The notes beneath the pieces are model-generated. The model searched no databases. It was given only the letters and a program-made list of their open reading frames with translations, and had not been told where the DNA came from. From positions 1 through 64,000 of the forward strand of contig CAYPQK010000003.1 in the NCBI GenBank assembly GCA_964412895.1: DNA of 64,000 nt, read 5' to 3'. Positions 59,798 through 64,000 of the stretch are shown in pieces. How positions within the stretch are numbered: position 1 is the first letter of the stretch; the number at the start of each line of letters is the position of its first letter. This stretch comes from CALMRE01 sp964412895. GTDB lineage: Bacteria; UBP6; UBA1177; JAKLFG01. A program made the translations under genes and the position numbers.

Positions 59798-61063
59798 ATG
59801 AAACGGACGATTATCTTCGCGATGTGTCCGGTCTTTCTTCTTTTTGTTTTGTGTTCCTGCGGTGATCCCGGCCGTGAAAAAGAGACGGATGCCGACGCGG
59901 TCGTCGATGGCGACGGTATCGCGCAAGCCGATGAAGACCTGCTCGCCGACGATGCCGATCCGCTTCCCGCGGCGATTACCTTCACCCCGGAGGGCGAAGA
60001 GATCGTTCTTATCGAGGGCGGCGGACACTACGCCTTTCCCGATATCGTGCGGCGTGCCGACGGATCGCTCTTCGTCGCCTACCGTTTCGGGTCGAGCCAT
60101 GCCGACAACGGCGGGCGGCTTTTATTTCAGACGGGCAGCGCAGACGGTGCCGTCTGGAGCGATCCGTCACCGCTTGTCAACACCGCCGGTCTCGATGATC
60201 GCGATCCCTCGCTGACCGTTCTTTCGGATGGCCGCATCGCCTTGAACTGGTTCGAGTATTATTTCACCGACGATCCGACGGTGCAGCCTTATGCGCACCA
60301 TGTGTTCACCGCCTTTTCCTCCGACGGCGGCGCGTCGTTCTCGGAGGGGGTGCAGGTTGACCCCGGGCCGCTCGACTACGCCGGTGCGACGATAGACGAA
60401 GAAGGTATCTGGCGCGATGCCGAGGGTGCCGAGGTTCTTATCATGGCCTGCTCGAGCCCGATGATAGAGCACGACGGTGCGCTTCTGTTGCCGCTTTACG
60501 GCGGCAATGCGCTCAACTACACTAATTTCTCGCTCACTCCGCATAAGCCTATAGCGCTCGGGCGCTCCGACGACGGCGGGCAGACATGGAGTTCCGCGGA
60601 GATCGCCGGCAACGACGACGACCTCTGGCTCATGGAACCGGCTATCCTCGACATCGGCGGTACGCGGATGATCATGCAGGTCCGCAGCGCGGCGGGCAGT
60701 TCCCCGTCGAACAAAGGTAAGCTGCTTCAGAGCGTTTCAACGGACGGCGGCGCGACCTGGAGCGCCTACACGGAACTGCCGTTCATCGCCCATGCGCCGG
60801 AACTCGTCAAGCTCGGTAACGGCGTGATCGTCTCGGCGTTCCGTTGGCTTAACGACTCCTACACCGCCGAAAATGTTTCTTTCGTCTATTCTCTCGACGG
60901 CGGTGCGACCTGGTCCGATCTCGTCATCGTCCGCGATTGCGGCGCGGCCGAATGCGGATATCCCGGTATCGTCGAATTGCCCGGGAACCGGATACTCATC
61001 GTCTACTACCTTCCCGGCGGCGCAGGCATCGCCGCACGGATGTATAGCTTTTCCGCGTCGTAA
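59798..61063 (+). CDS. BNR/sialidase-like lipoprotein
   Basis: ATG 59798 with GAGGA. Lipobox FVLCSC, then an Asp-rich linker (DADAVVDGDGIAQADED). A six-bladed sialidase-type propeller: YRFGSSHADNGGRLLFQ, AFSSDGGASFSE, RSDDGGQTWSS, STDGGATWSA and SLDGGATWSD are Asp-box motifs (SxDxGxxW), with an N-terminal arginine in DIVRRADGSLFVAYR. Sialidase catalytic Tyr/Glu cannot be confirmed by eye. Similar proteins are sialidases or non-catalytic exo-alpha-glycan binding proteins. Shares an operon with the preceding gene. Confidence 0.8.
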   Translation: MKRTIIFAMCPVFLLFVLCSCGDPGREKETDADAVVDGDGIAQADEDLLADDADPLPAAITFTPEGEEIVLIEGGGHYAFPDIVRRADGSLFVAYRFGSSHADNGGRLLFQTGSADGAVWSDPSPLVNTAGLDDRDPSLTVLSDGRIALNWFEYYFTDDPTVQPYAHHVFTAFSSDGGASFSEGVQVDPGPLDYAGATIDEEGIWRDAEGAEVLIMACSSPMIEHDGALLLPLYGGNALNYTNFSLTPHKPIALGRSDDGGQTWSSAEIAGNDDDLWLMEPAILDIGGTRMIMQVRSAAGSSPSNKGKLLQSVSTDGGATWSAYTELPFIAHAPELVKLGNGVIVSAFRWLNDSYTAENVSFVYSLDGGATWSDLVIVRDCGAAECGYPGIVELPGNRILIVYYLPGGAGIAARMYSFSAS

Positions 61064-61110
61064 AAGATCCCTCCCGAAGCGGACAAAAAAACAAGAAAAT
61101 AAATGACTTT

Positions 61111-61138
61111 TTGACTTTCTGACAAAATCGGATATTAT
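61111..61138 (+). promoter_or_regulatory. Candidate promoter for the histidine kinase gene
   Basis: TTGACT (61111-61116), 16-nt spacer, TATTAT (61133-61138), 28 nt before ATG 61167. Confidence 0.55.
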
Positions 61139-61166
61139 CGGGTTGCTTTTATAGCCGGTGTGGAAT

Positions 61167-62648
61167 ATGCCCTCTCCTACTCGAAACATTTCCCTGCGGT
61201 CACTCGGATTCGATACCGATCTGTTCGAATATCGCAATCCCGCCGGTACCTACCGTTGCACCATCCGTCATGTCGAAGGGGCGGTCTTTCACCTGACGCA
61301 GGAAGGCTATGTCGATGATGAATCGGTCGTCCGGGTGATCGAGCCGTTCCGGACGATACGAAAAGAATTGGAGGCGCGCTTCGGTCTCGCGACCTGTGTG
61401 GTCATCAACGATATACCCAAGGTGACGGGTGGTTCGGTTTATTCCAAACGGTATCTCAAAAACTACTTCGCCGCGTGGCCCGGCATCCATGTGATCGCGG
61501 TCGGCGCGAAGGGGATCGTCCGTATCGTCGGTAAGATACTCACGCGGTTGGTTCCCACCATATCCATCCGGATGGTCGACACCATCGAGGAGGCATTGGT
61601 GCTGGCTCGCGAATACGATCCGGTCCGGAATCTGGTGCCGGTCTCGTCGCATGAAGTGATGTGGCCGCGTTTGCCCGACGGCTACAAAGAACGGTTCGAT
61701 CAGCTCTTCGAGGCGATCGGCCGCATATCGTGGGACGAGAGTTTTACGCCGATGCAGTTCGACATACCGCCGGACGATCCGTTCCATGATGTTTTCTCCG
61801 CGGTGACGGTCATGCACAACGACATACACGAGATCATCGGACGGCTGGAGAAGGCGCGCGGCGAGGCCGTTGAGGCGAACTGCCGGAAGGACCGGCTGGT
61901 GGCCGATGTCAGCCATGAACTTCGCTCGCCGCTCACCGCCATAACGCTCATGAGCGATATGCTCTGCATCGTCAAGGATCCGGCCGATATGGCCCGCTAT
62001 GCGGGAGAGATCCGCGCCGTCGCCCGGCGGATGAACCGCATCGTCGACGATATCCTCGAAATGTCGCGGATGGACGCGGGGCGGTCGGTCGCGGCGCATG
62101 TCTCGTTCTCGCTGCGCGATGAGCTTTCCCCGCTCTGTGAACAGTTCGCCGCCGAGGCGGTGCGGAAACGGCTCCGCTTCGAAACGACATGGAACGGCCC
62201 GGTCCTGCGTCCCATCGTGGGCGACCCGCTCAAGGTGACGCAGGTGCTTACCAATCTGGTCGGCAACGCCGTCAAGTACACCGACGCGGGGTTCGTAACG
62301 GTGTCGGTCCATCTGCGCGATGAGGGCGACCGCGGGCGGGTGGTGATCGAAGTGGCCGACAGCGGCGTGGGCATCGCGCCGGAGGAACAGCGGACCCTTT
62401 TCGATCGTTTCTCGCGCAGCGGCGCGGCCGATGCCGGTCGGCGTCCCGGTACCGGACTGGGCCTTGCGATAGCCCGCGAACTGGCCCGTCTCATGGAGGG
62501 CGACATCCTGCTGTCGAGCGAACCGGGGCAGGGGAGCGTGTTCTCCTTCACCTTCCCGGTGGAGTTCCGCGATACGCCGTTCGCCGATGAGACCTCCGCC
62601 GACGAGCGGAAAGCCTCGGCCGTCTACGGAGAGGGCGGCTCTTCGTAG
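61167..62648 (+). CDS. Sensor histidine kinase with an unrecognised N-terminal domain
   Basis: Cytoplasmic kinase, no transmembrane helix. The start is uncertain: ATG 61167 or in-frame GTG 61158, neither with a strong ribosome site. Residues ~1-225 form an unassigned mixed alpha/beta domain (CTIRHVEGAVFHLTQEGYVD, FGLATCVVINDIPKVTGG). HisKA: VADVSHELRSPLTAITLM with phospho-acceptor His250. HATPase: NLVGNAVKYTDAG (N box), DSGVGI (G1), GTGLGLAI (G2). No receiver domain and no response-regulator gene nearby, so it is an orphan kinase here. Confidence 0.9.
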   Translation: MPSPTRNISLRSLGFDTDLFEYRNPAGTYRCTIRHVEGAVFHLTQEGYVDDESVVRVIEPFRTIRKELEARFGLATCVVINDIPKVTGGSVYSKRYLKNYFAAWPGIHVIAVGAKGIVRIVGKILTRLVPTISIRMVDTIEEALVLAREYDPVRNLVPVSSHEVMWPRLPDGYKERFDQLFEAIGRISWDESFTPMQFDIPPDDPFHDVFSAVTVMHNDIHEIIGRLEKARGEAVEANCRKDRLVADVSHELRSPLTAITLMSDMLCIVKDPADMARYAGEIRAVARRMNRIVDDILEMSRMDAGRSVAAHVSFSLRDELSPLCEQFAAEAVRKRLRFETTWNGPVLRPIVGDPLKVTQVLTNLVGNAVKYTDAGFVTVSVHLRDEGDRGRVVIEVADSGVGIAPEEQRTLFDRFSRSGAADAGRRPGTGLGLAIARELARLMEGDILLSSEPGQGSVFSFTFPVEFRDTPFADETSADERKASAVYGEGGSS

Positions 62649-62690
62649 TCCTTCCGCATTTTTTTTTCGCGCAAACATAAAAAAGAAGAA

Positions 62691-62717
62691 TCCTTTTCCC
62701 TCGATCTCGTATCTTAG
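62691..62717 (+). promoter_or_regulatory. Duplicated upstream element, copy A
   Basis: A 27-nt stretch beginning tccttttccctcgatctcg, ending ttag, is shared with 63537-63563 (23 of 27 identical), each upstream of an unknown ORF. Both copies follow a purine tract (agaagaa). Possible shared promoter; not a sigma70 consensus. Confidence 0.5.
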
Positions 62718-62773
62718 AGATGTGGGGTGAATGATGTCGCCCGTGCTGATAATTGAATATAAGGAGGAATATC

Positions 62774-63136
62774 ATGAAGTTACACGAACATGGTCTCTAT
62801 GCCCGTCTTTTTGAGGAGTTCATCGACCATACCAACGGCTTCTCCTATCAGGAAGTGATGAACAACCGGAAGGTTCTGCGGGACGATGAGGATAAAAAGA
62901 TATTGGATACGGTCTTCAAGACCGCCGCGAAGCCCGATCTCCTCGCCCTCCACACCGCCTCTCCCGAAGAGCGCGAGTTCTACGAGTCGTTGCCGATCAT
63001 CGGCATCAAGATGACCAACACCGAGTACAACAACGACGGGAACAAATATGTCATCAGTTATGCCGGATGCCGGGCCTACATCGAATACTTGGAACACAAG
63101 CGCCTCTCGGAGATCGGGGTGAAGGTCTCGAAGTGA
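62774..63136 (+). CDS. Small conserved-looking protein, unknown function
   Basis: ATG 62774 with perfect AAGGAGG (62761-62767). 120 residues, no signal peptide, soluble helical: ARLFEEFIDHTNGFSYQEV, VLRDDEDKKILDTVFKTA, SPEEREFYESLPIIGIKM. One Cys (AGCRAYIEYLEH). No family recognised. It follows upstream element copy A (62691-62717). Confidence 0.65.
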   Translation: MKLHEHGLYARLFEEFIDHTNGFSYQEVMNNRKVLRDDEDKKILDTVFKTAAKPDLLALHTASPEEREFYESLPIIGIKMTNTEYNNDGNKYVISYAGCRAYIEYLEHKRLSEIGVKVSK

Positions 63137-63145
63137 GCCGTTCTC

Positions 63146-63173
63146 TTGATTAAAAGCGGCAATTTTTTATAAT
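63146..63173 (+). promoter_or_regulatory. Candidate promoter for the 63205 gene
   Basis: TTGATT (63146-63151), 16-nt spacer, TATAAT (63168-63173) perfect -10, 31 nt before ATG 63205. Confidence 0.65.
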
Positions 63174-63204
63174 ACCCGCGGAAGTTTCATCACGGAGGCG
63201 GGAT

Positions 63205-63525
63205 ATGAAAGGGCCTTTTCTTCTGGAAGCGAAGACGCTGGCGCGCGAGATCGACCGCGCGCTGGGCGGTGCCTTCCTGTTATGCGATCTGGCTAAGGTC
63301 GTCCGGGCGGTCGGCCGTTCCGACAGGGATCTGCCGGCCGATCTTCTCAAGCGTGTGGGGGGAAAGGACGCGGTCTGGTTCTATTACGAATACGCGCAGA
63401 ACCCCAAAGAGGCGTTCGAAATGGAATGCAAATTCTATCATCAGTATCTTACCACATTGACCAGAAGGATCCATCCGGTGAAGCCGGAAGGGAAAGATTA
63501 TAAGTGCCCGCTGGGGTGCAGGTAA
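63205..63525 (+). CDS. Small protein of unknown function
   Basis: ATG 63205 with GGAGG (63194-63198). 106 residues, no signal peptide: LEAKTLAREIDRALGGAFLL, CDLAKVVRAVGRSDRDLPAD, YYEYAQNPKEAFEMECKFY, ending YKCPLGCR. The three Cys in CDL, MECKFY and CPLGC could bind metal. No family recognised. Followed by copy B of the upstream element and the truncated lipoprotein. Confidence 0.6.
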   Translation: MKGPFLLEAKTLAREIDRALGGAFLLCDLAKVVRAVGRSDRDLPADLLKRVGGKDAVWFYYEYAQNPKEAFEMECKFYHQYLTTLTRRIHPVKPEGKDYKCPLGCR

Positions 63526-63536
63526 AGAAAGAAGTA

Positions 63537-63563
63537 TCCTTTTCCTTCGATCCGGTATCTAAG
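63537..63563 (+). promoter_or_regulatory. Duplicated upstream element, copy B
   Basis: Partner of the element at 62691-62717, beginning tccttttccttcgatccgg; located 22 nt before ATG 63585. Confidence 0.5.
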
Positions 63564-63584
63564 GGGGTAGAGAGGGAGGCGGTC

Positions 63585-64000
63585 ATGACGAAAGGTTTTT
63601 ACAAGTTCATGTGCATGGCGACGGCGGCGGCGATGTCGCTCATCGGTTGCGGCGAGAACGAACCGGCGCCCGAATACGGCGTTCCGGTCGATCAGGATGT
63701 CTATCAGACCGACAACGACGAATACACCGATGCGACGAAGTACGGTATCGCCGATGCCGATTTCGAGCCGGCCGATGCCGACGAGGAAATACCGGAAAAC
63801 GCCCCGCTGTACGGCAATGAGCAGGTTGATTATGACCCTCTGCTTACCGATGGCGATGAGCCGGCCGATCAGGATGCGGCGGTCGCCGACACCGATGTGG
63901 AATACTCCGACGAATCGATGGATACTCTGTACGGCTGCTGTTCGGACGAGTTCATGCCCGACGAGGATGCGGTCATCGTCGTTCCCGACGAAATGACCAC
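63585..64000 (+). CDS. Asp/Tyr-Gly-rich lipoprotein, truncated by the window end
   Basis: ATG 63585 begins MTKGFYKFMCMATAAAMSLI then GCGENEPAPEYG, a lipoprotein signal with Cys22. The mature part is acidic and carries a Tyr-Gly repeat: EYGVPVDQD, KYGIADADF, LYGNEQVDY, LYGCCSDEF, with Asp-rich spacers (DEPADQDAAVADTD). It stays open to base 64000 so the end is not visible. GGGAGG precedes the ATG. Function unknown. Confidence 0.7.
   Translation, partial: MTKGFYKFMCMATAAAMSLIGCGENEPAPEYGVPVDQDVYQTDNDEYTDATKYGIADADFEPADADEEIPENAPLYGNEQVDYDPLLTDGDEPADQDAAVADTDVEYSDESMDTLYGCCSDEFMPDEDAVIVVPDEMT

Noticed and set aside
62649..62690. Poly-T run after the kinase gene as a rho-independent terminator
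   Set aside because: No convincing stem precedes the T9 tract.

Overview
The window is a GC-rich (clearly above 55% by eye) chromosomal segment of a Gram-negative bacterium. It carries outer-membrane beta-barrels, many lipobox lipoproteins, a monofunctional transglycosylase and periplasmic redox proteins. Two 10-base N runs (17122-17131 and 57270-57279) mark it as a scaffolded draft or metagenome assembly. The secreted proteins have lipobox, then an Asp/Thr-rich linker, then cysteine-rich CGDG...CDDGN (DUF4215-like), EGF-like, MopE-like or choice-of-anchor modules. That style is typical of Myxococcota and other former Deltaproteobacteria. The assignment is an inference from style, as no rRNA or tRNA is present.

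Layout. 1-10.5 kb: an outer-membrane barrel, a radical SAM YgiQ protein, a forward run of three lipoproteins (tandem OB-like domains, 5'-nucleotidase, another OB-like protein) and a second barrel. 10.5-17.3 kb: MtgA, two membrane proteins, a zinc-ribbon membrane protein, a PLP aminotransferase, a PEGA protein and a gapped cysteine-rich lipoprotein. 17.4-29.5 kb: mostly secretome (EGF plus beta-propeller lipoprotein, DUF3857/transglutaminase lipoprotein, Asp/Asn-rich lipoprotein, a C25 peptidase and a trypsin-like protease), plus a GAF/HD-GYP phosphodiesterase and a TetR regulator facing a lipoprotein gene. 29.6-30.3 kb: an AT-rich, foreign-looking gene with a HEPN RNase motif. 30.3-39 kb: housekeeping genes and a giant UvrA-like protein with four ABC cassettes.

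The most notable system is the minus-strand operon 49970 to 38957. It reads MrpE, MrpF, MrpG, MbhD-like, MbhE/F fusion, MrpC, two fused antiporter subunits, NuoH, NuoB, NuoC, NuoD, a NuoI-NfnB/GltD fusion and a ferritin-like protein. The order matches archaeal MBX/MBS (Mrp-Nuo hybrid) respiratory complexes. Normally separate subunits are fused in three places. The catalytic subunits lack the canonical quinone ligands, the NiFe cysteines and one N2-cluster cysteine. Two promoters (each with a 16-nt spacer) and a small dyad precede it. I infer an ion-pumping membrane complex fed by a built-in NAD(P)H/ferredoxin module, with an acceptor that is probably not a conventional quinone.

50.1-64 kb: a CcdA-thioredoxin fusion, an NfeD/flotillin pair, a MopE/choice-of-anchor-L lipoprotein, an MFS transporter, a peroxiredoxin with a long Lys-Pro-Ala N-terminus, a nitrilase-family hydrolase, a DUF4215-like lipoprotein, a BNR-repeat sialidase-like lipoprotein, a histidine kinase, two small unknown genes and a lipoprotein cut by the window end. 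I saw no CRISPR array, insertion sequence, tRNA or rRNA. No convincing rho-independent terminator was found. Apart from the stretches described below, no gene-free stretch exceeds about 215 bases.
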